This document shows positions 33,408-43,589 of a DNA stretch of 64,000 nt, piece by piece. The notes beneath the pieces were generated by a model, which saw only the letters and a list, made by a program, of their open reading frames with translations, did no database searches and had not been told where the DNA came from. A program made the position numbers and the translations under genes. The stretch comes from Isoetes taiwanensis (Eukaryota; Streptophyta; Lycopodiopsida; Isoetales; Isoetaceae): the NCBI GenBank assembly GCA_021234155.1, contig JAJEKV010000045.1, positions 2,621,434-2,685,433 of the forward strand, read 5' to 3'. Position 1 is the first letter of the stretch; each line of letters opens with the position of its first letter.

Positions 33408-33775
33408 CTCTTACATTCTATGAGATTTTCTTAGATTCTGTTAGATTCTCCTGGATTCCTTTATATTCTAGAACTTTTTAGAACATTCTAAGACTTTCTG
33501 GAACATTTTGAGACTTTCAAAATATCCTAGAACTTTCTGGAAGTATTTTCCTAGATTCTCTTACATTCCCATAGATTCCCCTACATTCTGGAACATTCTA
33601 GAACTTATTACAACAATTTGGAACTTTCTGGAAGAATATTCTTCGATTCCCCCCAGATTCTCTTATGTTCTAGAATTTTCTAGAATATTTTGGAACTTTG
33701 TAAAAGATACTAGAACTTTCTAGAGCTTTCCAGAACATTCTAGTAGCTAGAATGTTATACTCTATTTTATCTTAA
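33408..33775. repeat. TTCTAGAA decamer array, copy 2
   Basis: It matches 27546-27905 in direct orientation. A four-module alternating TTC/GAA site stands at 33586-33603. It continues without gap from the AGATTCC array of the composite block, so in this copy the two array types form one stretch of about 700 bases. Confidence 0.65.
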
Positions 33776-33821
33776 TGTTACCCTTAAGTATATTTGAAAC
33801 ATAAATTGTTTAAGGAATTAA

Positions 33822-33895
33822 TGCTTGGTTTAGTGGTTAGAATGGGGGGTTGGGGGGTCAATGACCAGGGTTTAAATCCCCCACACAACATAAAA
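33822..33895 (+). repeat. tRNA-derived SINE-like head, copy 2
   Basis: TTGGTTTAGTGGTTAGAAT (A box) and GGTTTAAATCC (B box) are at the same spacing as in the copy at 27957. It is flanked by the same upstream array and downstream minisatellite, so both copies belong to one duplicated segment. Confidence 0.6.
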
Positions 33896-33924
33896 ATTTT
33901 AAACGCCTTTTCTTAAGGGATGAG

Positions 33925-34330
33925 CATTCAACGTGGGCCATAGGATCTTGGACTCGATCAAGGGTCGAGATCTCATCACGTGACAATAATTAAAGCAACA
34001 TGAGCCGTAGGATCTATTACATATAATTCCCAAAGTCATGTGCACTGTAGGATATGTGCTAAGCCACGTGAGCCGTAAGATCCTGGATCGATGATCAGGA
34101 TCAAGAACAATCTGGACGGCAGGATCTATTACATATAATTCCCAAAGCCATGTGCACCGTAGGATGTGTCCCAAAGCAACGTGAACCGTAGGATCTCGGA
34201 CTGACGATCAGGATCAAATCAACATGGACCGTAGGATCGCTTACATATAATCTATATACAACTCCCAAGCCATCTGAGCCGTACGATACGTTCTAAAGCC
34301 ACGTGAGCCGTAGGATCTCGGATCAACGAT
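33925..34330. repeat. GTAGGATC minisatellite, copy 2
   Basis: Uninterrupted copy of the array at 28060-28345, with further units past 34200 (GGACCGTAGGATCG, GAGCCGTACGATAC, GAGCCGTAGGATCTC). Many units carry CACGTG or CATGTG just before the core. No coding potential. Confidence 0.65.
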
Positions 34331-34393
34331 CGGATTGAGGGGGACAAACATAAGAACATATATATGTTAGATATAAAGAAGGAGTTTTTTTGT

Positions 34394-34483
34394 TTTGCAG
34401 GCAAGACATGAGGAAGGCAGCCACATTATCTATAAAATAGTTTACAGATAATGTGGCTGCCTTCCTCATGTCTTGCCTGCAAA
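34394..34483. repeat. Hairpin with 38-bp perfect arms at an L1 5' junction
   Basis: Arm 34394-34431 is the exact reverse complement of 34446-34483; the loop is 14 bases. The right arm is L1 coding sequence (just after the RT active site, DNVAAFLMSCLQ). The left arm is the same sequence inverted, and it continues leftward into the reverse complement of the sequence found after the L1 poly(A) at 36262-36305. Confidence 0.85.
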
Positions 34484-36262
34484 CTGCTGCCAAAATGCTT
34501 TTAAACACTTTTTCACTGGCTTCCGGTGTTGTTGTGGGGTGGCAGAAGTGTACAGCTTTGTGGACATTGGATAATCCGGCTCCGGCATGTGTTCACGATT
34601 ATCCATGGAAATTACTTGCGCATGGACAGGCCATCAAGTTGTTGGGGATTCCAGTTGGCATCCATGTTACTATGGGAGCTGCATGGGAGGAGATCATTAG
34701 GGGTTTGGAAAAGCATTTGTTCTGGTGGTCCACTGCTAAGTTGTCTCTTGCAGGTCGCATTACAGTGGCCAAGTCAGTCCTTAGTAGTACCCATGTTTAT
34801 ATGGCATCCTTACTGCTAGCACCACAGATCAAAGTGCGTGAGCTCATTGCAATAGTTCGGAACTTTATTTGGGCAGGTACTGAGGAAGGTGCTGTGGTTA
34901 AGGTGGCTTGGTCAAAGTGCATCCTTCCAAAATGGGCAGATGGTCTGGGTATGATGGACTTCTTACTGCAGAGCAAAGTGCTTATTTCAAAGTTCATTTG
35001 GAGACTCCTGAATGGTGAGGATGACTCTCCTGGTTCACGCCTTCTTAGACAAGCTCTTGGTCACTGTATCCCTCTAGGCAAGAAGGCTGTCAAACCAGTC
35101 CTACCTTGGGCTTTATTTCAGACTCTGCAACCTTTTCCAAGCGCTTCTCCATTTTTGTGTGGCTTGTTGGCAGCATGGGAGGCAGTTAGACATCTTTTCT
35201 GGCCATGCCCCTCTATCCACACCCTATTGGAGACTCCATGGTGGTGGGCACCACTGCCTCCAGACCCCTCAGCACCTCCTTGACAGCCTCAGTTCATCCC
35301 CTTACACAGAGACGATGGGTTCTTGCAGGTGTTGTCTCTATTCAAGCATGGTATGAGGAGGGTCGCCTACTGTCTTGGCCTGAATTTCAGGCAAAGTTCC
35401 TGCTCTCTCGTTGGGATGTATCTCTATGGGAGAAGGTTGCAGAAAATTTGCCTCTCATAGTGCAAGTTGGTGTTCTTTGAAAGGTGCCATGGGACCTGTC
35501 ATGAAAATATTCACAAAGGCAAGCAATTTGTCGGATCGATATATCGCCTTCTTTTAGCACCACAACCCCTCCGGTTTGCGGATGGGTGGCACCTACATGT
35601 TCCACAGCCCACTTTGTATCGTACATGGCGATGGCTTTGGGATAGGTTGCTCCACCCTAAAGTCTCATCTTGTGGTGGCGGGGTTATCCACAGTGCTCGC
35701 GGGTTAATGCCTTTCGACATCGCTATAATCCTCGCGATATCTGCGGTATGCCCGCTCACGTCTCTCGAGCGTTGAGACTCTTGAGCATTGTCTCTTTGAT
35801 TGTCCCGAGGTTCAACCAGCGTGGTCACGGCTACAAGGTTTGTTTAACGGTACATTGGATTGCCGATGCATCCTTTTGGCGTCCTATCCCAACGCATGGC
35901 CTCCAGCTAAACAAAGGGCATTTCATCTTGGTTCCGATTGGCTCCTATGGTCGGTATGGGAGCGTCGCAGACACCACATCTTTCAGGGCATTTAATTCAT
36001 CTGCACACAGTGTTATTACAGTGGCCCAGAAAAAGATATTGACAGCCTACGAGTGTTCTCAGAACTGGTGGAACGCATCTGGATTCAGTATCTTCGAATT
36101 GATTCTTATCATTAGTCTCCTATTCTGGAGTAAGTACATTGTGCTCCAGGCTCGTGCTCCTGTAGCATCTCTGTGTGCTTACACAGTTAGATGAGACATG
36201 TAAATTTTGTACTTTTTCTCTGATTAATAAACTTTTTGGCTTTCGTCCTTCAAAAAAAAAAA
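34446..36262 (+). mobile_element. Plant L1 (family B), 5'-truncated, copy 1
   Basis: The frame 34453-35283 is open for 276 residues and covers the C-terminal part of L1 ORF2 after the RT palm: GVVVGWQKC, LGIPVG, FWWSTAKLSLAGRITVAKSVL, HVYMASLLLAP, RNFIWAG and SKFIWRLLNGEDDSPGSRL. After a shift it continues toward the zf-RVT region (HPKVSSCGGGVIHSARG near 35650) with many interruptions. The 3' end reads TTGGCTTTCGTCCTTCAAAAAA. The endonuclease and RT palm are missing, so it is a dead 5'-truncated copy. Its flanks form an inverted rather than a direct duplication. Confidence 0.9.
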
Positions 36263-36655
36263 ATGTCTTGCCTGCAAACCAAAAAACTCCTTCTTTATAT
36301 ATATCTATTATTACATGTTGTGTATTGCTAGAGGCAACATGCACCATAGGCATGCATATTTCTTTAATGGGCTTTGGAGTAACCCAGGTTCGATTCCTGG
36401 AGGCCTTCAACCCTTACATAGCCATATATAATTGTTATATGATTTGTTTTGTCATATTATTATTATGATCATCTTAGTTAAATATGTGTTATGGTTGTTT
36501 TTGTGTTGCCCCTAGGGGGGCAAACCCTCGTTTATGTGGGTATGTGGGCATATCCAGGTATATGCCGGCATATGCCTAGCATATGCTGGTGACTGCTTCA
36601 AACTGGCTGCTGCCTGTAAACTCTCGGTCATCCAGCCCCATTCCTTCGCAGGCGT
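36263..36655. other. AT-rich intergenic sequence with an isolated T-arm-like motif
   Basis: At 36384-36402 a stem of CCAGG/CCTGG encloses TTCGATT, a perfect tRNA T-arm with B box. No matching A box, anticodon arm or acceptor stem is seen, so it may be a SINE or tRNA remnant. CATATGC/GCATATG repeats follow near 36545-36590. Nothing else is recognised. Confidence 0.45.
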
Positions 36656-36659
36656 GGCT

Positions 36660-38240
36660 ATGGCGCAGCTCGACCCTTCTTCTTCTTCCAAGCATTTTCC
36701 TCTGGCTTCGGCTATGGCGTTGCTGTTGTTTTTGCTTCTTGTCCTGGGTTCAATGCCTCACATTGTAATAATAAGCTTGTGGGGGCTCGTTATTTTTACA
36801 GGAGCGGACCCATAAATGAGACCTTAGAGTTCAAATCCGCTCGGGATTCCGATGGGCATGGCACTCACATTGCTTCCACTTCTGCTTGGCGTTATGTATA
36901 CCGTGCCAGCATGCTGGGATTTGCCGAGGGGACTGTGGAAGGGATGGCTCCCCTTACAGCTTGAAGTGGCTTGTCAAGTATTATTTTGTTACTTAAGTTA
37001 TGCCATCTTGGGGCGTTACTTAAGTTATGCCATCTTGGGGCCACACAGGAGGGCCATCTAAAACTTCTTTGGCTGGCTTTTGTCTCTTTAAAAGCAGTAG
37101 CTGATCAAGGTAAATCTGCTTGTTGCTTTGCAAGAATAGTTAGGATGTTTAATACTCTTGGTTTCTCAAATGTAACTTGGCAGCACCCAATTCAAAACAA
37201 CCATGTTATACATCATGATTTAGAGCAGCCTTATGTGTCAATCACTTGGCTAAATCCTTTTCAAAGTTGTCTTCTAAAGGGAAATTTTACAAGGACAACG
37301 TTTAAAAGTTTCAGCTGATGGTTTTCGAGCAAGACAAGGTTATCTTGACACTGAATCTTTTGAATAAGATGGGATTCTCTCTGGCACAGTTCAGGTTGTC
37401 TTCTCATCAGTTTTCGTCTCAAATGATAGGCTTCGAAATATTAATGTACCTACTTCATGATATCAGAAGGAATGCCTCTGAGTAGTTCAAAATGGAAAAA
37501 CATCAATTGTTCCATTAAATTAGTTTGCAGGACCAATATGTGAGTAGGACCAACACGTTATGTTGCAACCAACTGGAAGTGTTTACGCCCAGGACATTTA
37601 GAACTGCAAGTGTTTGGGCCCCTCCTTGCATCTTAACAATGTCGTTATTCTTTCATTTATGGTCATGTAACCTTTTCTGCATATCTTTTCACATTTTGCA
37701 CTCTGCAGTTGAATGGTTCTGTATGTTTTTATGTCTTTTGTGACGTTCTGTTGTTTTCATTTTCTCTTGATTTGCAGGAATATTTAAACAAACTTGTCCA
37801 AGTCAAAGTTGGAAAAGTCAGTAGCCCTACAACTAATGTCTCTCAAGTTTTGGAGAAAGTTGCAGAAGATAGCAAAGTGAGAATTTGGTAGTGGCTCCTT
37901 ATAAGGTTTGCTGGAGATGCTTTCTTGACTAAAAACAGAACCGATACATATAGTTCTAGCCTCTATTTGGCTGGCTCTTTAGATCCAAAGCTAGTGTAGG
38001 GGAAGATAGTGTTATGTGATAGGGAAACAACCCACGGGTGAAGAAAGGCGGTGTTGTGTTGTCTGCAGGAGGCAGAGGAATGATTCTTGCTAATTCGGCG
38101 ACAGATGGGGAGGGGCTGATCGCAGATAGTCATCTGCTTCCGGCGAGTGCTGTAGGTTATGCACCTAGCAGCATAATCAAGAAGTACATAAAAACCAAAA
38201 AAAATAGCCGAGTGCCAAGAGCTTTTTTGAGTTTCTGAGG
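36660..38240 (+). pseudogene. Subtilisin-like serine protease (plant SBT type) pseudogene
   Basis: Frame 36660-36815 starts MAQLDPSSSSKHFPLASAMA and then a hydrophobic leader, resembling a secretion signal. In another frame 36775-36964 reads LVGARYFYRSGPINETLEF, then SARDSDGHGTHIAST (the catalytic His box of subtilases) and ASMLGFAEGTVEGMAP. From about 37945 the PA-domain region appears: SSLYLAGSLDPKLV, a stop, GKIVLCDR, a one-base shift, then KGGVVLSAGGRGMILANSA and GLIADSHLLPASAVGYA up to 38190. The catalytic Asp region, the stretch between His and the PA domain, and the catalytic Ser region are missing; 36965-37940 is foreign. It is a deleted and frameshifted relic of a secreted protease. 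Confidence 0.85.
36988..37041 (+). repeat. Perfect 27-bp tandem duplication
   Basis: The 27-base unit beginning GTTACTTAAGTTATGCC occurs twice head to tail (36988-37014 and 37015-37041), inside the foreign stretch of the subtilase pseudogene. Confidence 0.9.
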
Positions 38241-38492
38241 AGTTTGCATTGCCAGAAAGAGGACGATGAAGATGAAGAATCAGGCAACTCGGAAGATATG
38301 AAAGAGGATCAAAGGAGTCGAGAAAATGTGGCTTACGATTATTTTACTGGCGTGTTGAAGGAAAATCAAGAGCTCCTTAGGGTTTATACACAAGAATGTA
38401 GCAGGGTAGCCCTTAAGCTCGAAATATCGCCAAAAGGCTATTTTTTTGGACATTTGCATTTTTTTTCACTATTGTTGAGTAGGATCAATTAG
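38241..38492 (+). pseudogene. Acidic coding-like fragment, unrecognised
   Basis: An open frame reads EDDEDEESGNSEDMKEDQRS, then VAYDYFTGVLKENQELLRVY. It looks like genuine coding sequence from a conserved gene, but I do not recognise it. It adjoins the end of the subtilase PA fragment and runs into an AT-rich region after about residue 65. It could be an exon of the foreign gene that also supplies 37780-37890 (EYLNKLVQVKVGKVSSP). Confidence 0.35.
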
Positions 38493-40950
38493 GAGTGGTG
38501 CCAATAAAATATCGCCACCTTGTCTACGAAATTTTCTCCCTTCACTCATAAATTAGCCTACATCACTAAATGATGGATTCTTGGATTCGCCCCCATGTGA
38601 ATTTTATTCTTGGTAATTATTCTAAAATCGCCCCTTAACCCCCTAAAATCATGTAAAATTAATATGAATTCTATTCTTGGCGAGTTTTTTAGAATTGTTG
38701 TTTACCTCCAAGACAAAAAAAAAGGAAAGGGAAAAAACCATGCATGTTATATGGATTTCATGATCCGGTTCCAACATCCAGGTATGCAATCCTGGAGTAT
38801 TTTTGCTTTTGGTCTGTTATTTATCCAATCTTAAAAAGATGACTGAAATTAAATCGATTTGTGCGTGCCCACCATAATATGCAATCATGCCTCGGCTAAG
38901 TTTCTGTACTTGTTGTTGTTTAGCCCTTAGTGTGGAGCTATTGAGATTTACAATCATATGCCAATGTCTGGTAACATGTATATTCATTAGGTGAGCATTA
39001 CGCTTACAACTGTATACGGACATAACAAATATATATTGTAGACCCAAATTTTACTTGAGAAAAAAGTATATATTCCATCGCTTGATGGATGAAATATTCG
39101 CCAAGGTTGCTACAACTCAAATTCAAGCCCGAAACAAAATCGCCAACATAACTAATCGAAAAAAGCTAAGATTCGCCTCACATTATAAATTACACCTATA
39201 AAAATTTGGGCTTAAGGGCTACCCTGGAATGTAGGTCCATGTCCCTGCAATGTCTGGTTTGTATTGCATATGGAATCGGGTAAGTTGGCTATTATTTTTT
39301 TTAATGAATGCATTTGTAAAATATGAAAATTATATATATATTATGATGAGAGGATTCCTTGTAGATGTAAGAAGTTCAGACACCTAACTAGTCTGGCACA
39401 ACATGCCAAGACCACTTTAAAGGCTAAGAAACTTGCTGACATAGCTATTTCTGACATAGCTTCTGCAACCCAACAAAGCTAGCTTGTAAGTTGTTTCACT
39501 GCTGTCGCTGCTTATCTGCTTTTATTTTCTTGTGCAATGTCAAACGCAGTTTGAAATTTTTGAAACTGGAATCGGAGTAGATGTTTTGTGGCATCGATAG
39601 CAGAAGTAGATTGTGATATCATGCTGGGAAGCGTTAAGCATATATGTTTCAAGTGAGTAGAGCGCATTGTAATTGGTGCAAGCAATAGTTCCTATAGCAG
39701 CTAGCTATGAAGACTTATGATGCATGGAAGGAATTAAACTCAGCTGATCTCATTTTCCACTTTGGTGAAGGTAGCATCACTTCCTTGTCAAAAATGTTTC
39801 ATCTTTAACGTTATTATTTCAAGATTCTTGGTTTCCTTCACATATGATGGAGTGGCTACTAGGCCAGTTGCATTGCTAGAAACTTATCAGGAGCTGATTA
39901 TGAATTCAATATTTCCTTTGCTCCATTATGTAACATGCTAGTGTAGCAAGCACTTGAGCATCCGTGTACTTGAATTTGTGCTAGCATGCAATAGAGCTCA
40001 TCATGATAATGCACGCAGAAATGAAACAAGATCTGTGGAACAATCCCATTCTTGTTGTTGGCTGCAACTTAGTGTTGGTCAGCTTAAGAAGTATAGCTTG
40101 AAAGCATGGCAAAGAAATATGAGTAGGATGTAAGCATTGCGAGCATCTTGGCATGATGCAATGCTATCACATCTATGAAAAACATGTGGTAATACAATTT
40201 TTTTCAACTTTTATCTAGTTATTCTTTATTGCCTTCGGTAATATATTCATTGTGAACATGAATACTCATGGATGGTGGTTACTTCATGGCTATCTCTTAG
40301 CCATTATAATTACACTTTGGTATGCTTAGATTTTGGGCATAATGTGGGTTCAAATCCCACATATTCAAGATCGTCTTCCACGCCATTCAAAATTGAGAGA
40401 TATACTCTACCATAAAATGTCGAACATTAATAATGGATTCAACCTTGTAGTTTTAGAACCAAACAAATGTCTGCACATTGGGGTGTCTCATTTTTTATGT
40501 CCCTTTTGTCCCCCAATTTAGTACTAAAATCAATAAAGGTGGTTGGAAATCTTGGAGGCAATTTCAAATTTAGAAAACAAAAATAGCAATAAAAAATCGA
40601 ATTCCTTGAATCTTGGAGAACCGGGCTACAATGCGTGCATGTGTTGAGCCCCGATAAAGAAAACTAAAACACCAACGAAATCATCATTCTTGCTTCTCGT
40701 CTTTCGATATGTTCAAGGTTTGAATGGAACCAATGGATTGTGTTTCTTTTTCCTATTTGCAACATTCAATTTGTGAGTTATTAGCGTATTTGAATGCCTT
40801 GCCTGGGCATGGAAATAACATTCCACTGATATGTTTGAGTCCAGTTTTTTGGGTTGCCCGTAAGGGGAAAACCCTCATCCATGTGGGTTTGTGGCATATT
40901 CCAAGTATATGTCAGTATATGCTCGAAAACATGACTTTGAAGTGTGATTT
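38493..40950. other. Long AT-rich intergenic stretch
   Basis: No long frame or repeat pair is seen. A weak coding-like island at about 39355-39482 (HLTSLAQHAKTTLKAKKLAD) cannot be assigned. At 40340-40361 a perfect T-arm-like stem, TGTGGG/CCCACA around TTCAAAT, carries a B box. Upstream, TGGCT/AGCCA encloses seven bases like an anticodon arm (about 40287-40303), but the variable region between them would be about 39 bases and no acceptor stem closes. Confidence 0.4.
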
Positions 40951-41023
40951 AAGCCTTTTCACTCTCGGGTCACGGAGGGCAACCCTCCGTGCGCAGCACC
41001 TTGTTTTACCAAGCTTCTCTTTA

Positions 41024-41412
41024 AATTGGGCGCCCGCCCAATTTGAGCCAAATTTGGGGACTATTTGTTTAAATATGATGCCTGATTAGATATCTTTATC
41101 AAAGCTCTCTGAACAAGCTTTCCAATGAGCTAAAGAACGTCGTAAACAGAGTCTAGAGTTAAAAGTTATACCAAAAAGCCTATTCTATCAGCCTGGAACC
41201 CTGCAAATTGGGCGCCCGCCCATTTAAAGGGTCCCAAGGTGGCAGAATAGAACTTTTGGCATAACTTTTGCATTAGGACTCCATTTTCTATGTTCTTTAG
41301 TTTGTTAGAAAGCTTGTTTGGAGGGCTTTAATAAACATCATAATTAAGCATAATATTCATATAAATGAGCTCCAAATTTGGCTCAAATTGAGCCGCCCAG
41401 TGTGCAAGGCAA
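41024..41412. repeat. Foldback element with GGGCGCCCGCCC blocks
   Basis: The left half (about 41028-41205) and the right half (about 41215-41405) are reverse complements with roughly 75-80 percent match by eye. Shared landmarks are CAATTTGAGCCAAATTTGG at the outer ends and ACAAGCTTTC and AAAGTTATRCCAAAAG inside. GGGCGCCCGCCCA occurs at both outer left and centre. It has no coding capacity. A nearby palindrome, CGGAGGGCAACCCTCCG, stands at 40974-40990. It is an old foldback or MITE-like insertion; no target duplication was identified. Confidence 0.6.
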
Positions 41413-41990
41413 CACCGTCCAGGGCAAATTGGGCGTCTACCTAGTTTGGCCCTTTGGGAAAAACGTTTTGCCATGCCCAGTCTAACCGAACTTTTATTGC
41501 TGTGCAGAATCAATGGCTACGAGAGTCTTGACAAATCGAGAAGTCCGCTCCACATGAGGTAGAAGAGGAGGGAAATAAGTCACCGAGCTCCCAAGAATTC
41601 ATGGAGAGAATGGAAGGTTTGAAAGATGCTGCCCCCAGCAAGCTCAAGCACAGATTGAAGAACCTAAAAAAAATCTGCCAGATGAAGAGCAAGCTGACTC
41701 TTGAGAATTATGTGATTATCTATTCGACTATTTTGGCATATAAGTAACTCCAAACTGGGCGCCTACCCAATTTCAGGATGCATTACTGTACATTTAATCA
41801 TAATGCTATATGCTTTATATGTTTGTAAACGATATCTAATGAATTATATTTAGATGTTTGTCTCACATCTTATGTTATTATATCCATTTGTTGTATTATA
41901 CACACATTTATGAGCATTTGAGATATATATGGACTTACAAGAAGTCCATATATAATGAAACTGTGCTTTATGGGCTCCTATAACAGCAGA
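41413..41990. other. Intergenic, no gene recognised
   Basis: GGGCG-type blocks recur (about 41427 and 41757, GGGCGTCTACC and GGGCGCCTACCC), suggesting further decayed pieces of the adjacent foldback family. A symmetric TATATATGGACTT/AAGTCCATATATA pair stands at 41925-41956. No coding frame. Confidence 0.35.
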
Positions 41991-41994
41991 AGCA

Positions 41995-42705
41995 TAACAA
42001 TGTCAGCGCTAACAACAATAATACATCGAACTACCTCGAAGGGTAGCGCATCCATACATCCATAGATACAATAGAGATAAACATATGCCATAAAATATGA
42101 GAGGTCCTACCCAAGGCTCAGACTCATGGGGTGGTAGACTGACGCCTAGGCCACAAGATAGATCAGACCGAGGCATAACAATGGCGGGGCTGGCTATAGA
42201 CAATGGCTAGGTTTGACCACTCCATCCGCCCCTCCTGTGCATACTTTGTAGATGGGCTAAATCGGGCTCTGGCATGACTATATAGCCTGCCGGATATGTA
42301 ATCTCATGGTATCACCCATCGAGACTATTCCGGGTTGCATCTCCCCGGTCCGATGAGGCAGGAAAGGTTGCATCTCCCTTCCCGGGATCTAGAGGCTCCA
42401 TGGGCGACTAGAGAATCGCGGTGACACACGATTCTTACTCGACTGAACCCCCCAAAACAAGAGCCAGGCCGACACCTGCAACTTTTGAGAGGCAGGGCGA
42501 CACCATTGCATCAGGAGGTGTCGGACCCATACCCGGCCCACTCGAAGTGACTGGCCATAGGTCTAGCCCGCTATGGGTCCCAAGTAGTTGCGCTCAGTAG
42601 GGATCTCCCTCCATTTTGCCTCTAGCCCCATTATGGGTTGCTAAGTCACATCATAGCCCCCGTAGCCCGGTGGGTTCCTATGCACAGGTCGCATATAATA
42701 GGAAC
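41995..42705 (-). mobile_element. Diverged LTR remnant related to the Ty3/gypsy LTR
   Basis: Read in reverse, this stretch contains the order of landmarks found in the 11-kb LTR: an AGGAGGGGCGGATGGAGTGG phrase (plus strand 42219-42238 as its complement), the CCTTGGGTAGGA phrase (complement near 42109-42120), and a GAGTCTGAGCC phrase. The rest is diverged. No internal sequence follows on either side, so it is a solo LTR or a fragment of a related family. Confidence 0.5.
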
Positions 42706-42708
42706 TAA

Positions 42709-43214
42709 GGGTGCATTCGCACCCGCGGTTAAGTTAAGTTAAAATATGGTTTTTAACTAAATTTATATTCGCACCACTAGTTAAGTTAGCATATAGTTAA
42801 GAAATATAGTTAAGAATTTAGTTAACTTTTTTAACCAAAAATGCTAACTAAACTTGACTTCACACCTTGTTCAGTTAAGTTAGCAAAATTAACTAAAAGT
42901 TAACTAAATAAAAATTTAGCACTAAAAGTTAAATGACCTCATAGAGGTCACTTTAAGTTTAGTTAAATGTGCTTATAATTTGTTATGCCTTTGGCTAACT
43001 TAACTAGACATGTTCGAAAGCATTTAGTTAGATAGTTAAGTTATTTTTTAACCAAATTTTTTAACTAAACGAGTGCGAAATAGTTTTCCATTAAGTTAGC
43101 CTAACTAAATTCTTTAACTAGCTTTGGTGTGAAGGCAATCACCCGGTTAGTGTTAACTTAACTTAACGGTAAAAGTTAACTTACCTAAACTTAACCATGG
43201 GTGCGAATAGACCC
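42709..43214. mobile_element. PIF/Harbinger-like MITE rich in GTTAAGTTAA
   Basis: Terminal inverted repeats: the left end reads GGGTGCATTCGCACCCGCGG then TTAAGTTAAG, and the right end is the complement of GGGTCTATTCGCACCCATGG then TTAAGTTTAG. It is flanked on both sides by TAA (42706-42708 and 43215-43217), the three-base target duplication typical of PIF/Harbinger. The interior is AT-rich, non-coding and full of (GTTAAGTTA) motifs in both orientations. Confidence 0.75.
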
Positions 43215-43589
43215 TAAGGGATCTAAACTAGGAGCATCACTAAGTAATGGCTACTAGGTCTGTATCCCCCTTCCCAATACAAGAAGAGCAGACATGATCA
43301 ACCAATATCACATATCCACAGTTTCTGTCGGAGGCTGCTTTACGTTTGTGTTCGTATCTTGAGCTACAGACCTCGGATTATGGTGTTTTTTGGCTCGTTG
43401 GAAAGCTGATTCAGAGCTCTTTCCATTGGTATGTAGTCGCAGGCTTTACATTCCGGCTGATAGCCTTTTCGGCCCTGACATTTTCGGCTCTATGGCGTCA
43501 ACTCCAAGCTGCCTGCAAAATCTCCTGTATCCATGCTGGTGCAGGGGCAAATTTGGCATTGCATGTTAATCCTTTGGCTTAAAGTGAGA

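Noticed and set aside
28060-34330. CRISPR-like spaced repeats in the GTAGGATC arrays
   Set aside because: Units vary in length and sequence, spacers are repeats themselves, and the DNA is eukaryotic.
34453-35283. Intact host gene of 276 codons
   Set aside because: Its phrases match the C-terminal part of L1 ORF2, and the same residues occur in the L1 at 47.6-48.1 kb.
36384-36402. tRNA gene
   Set aside because: There is a perfect T-arm but no acceptor stem, D-arm or anticodon arm at tRNA spacing.
40270-40365. tRNA gene with anticodon-like and T-arm-like stems
   Set aside because: The variable region would be about 39 bases and no acceptor stem pairs; at most a SINE or tRNA relic.
43346-43582. 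Independent small membrane-protein gene
   Set aside because: No splice or start context and no family resemblance; more likely L1 5' sequence.
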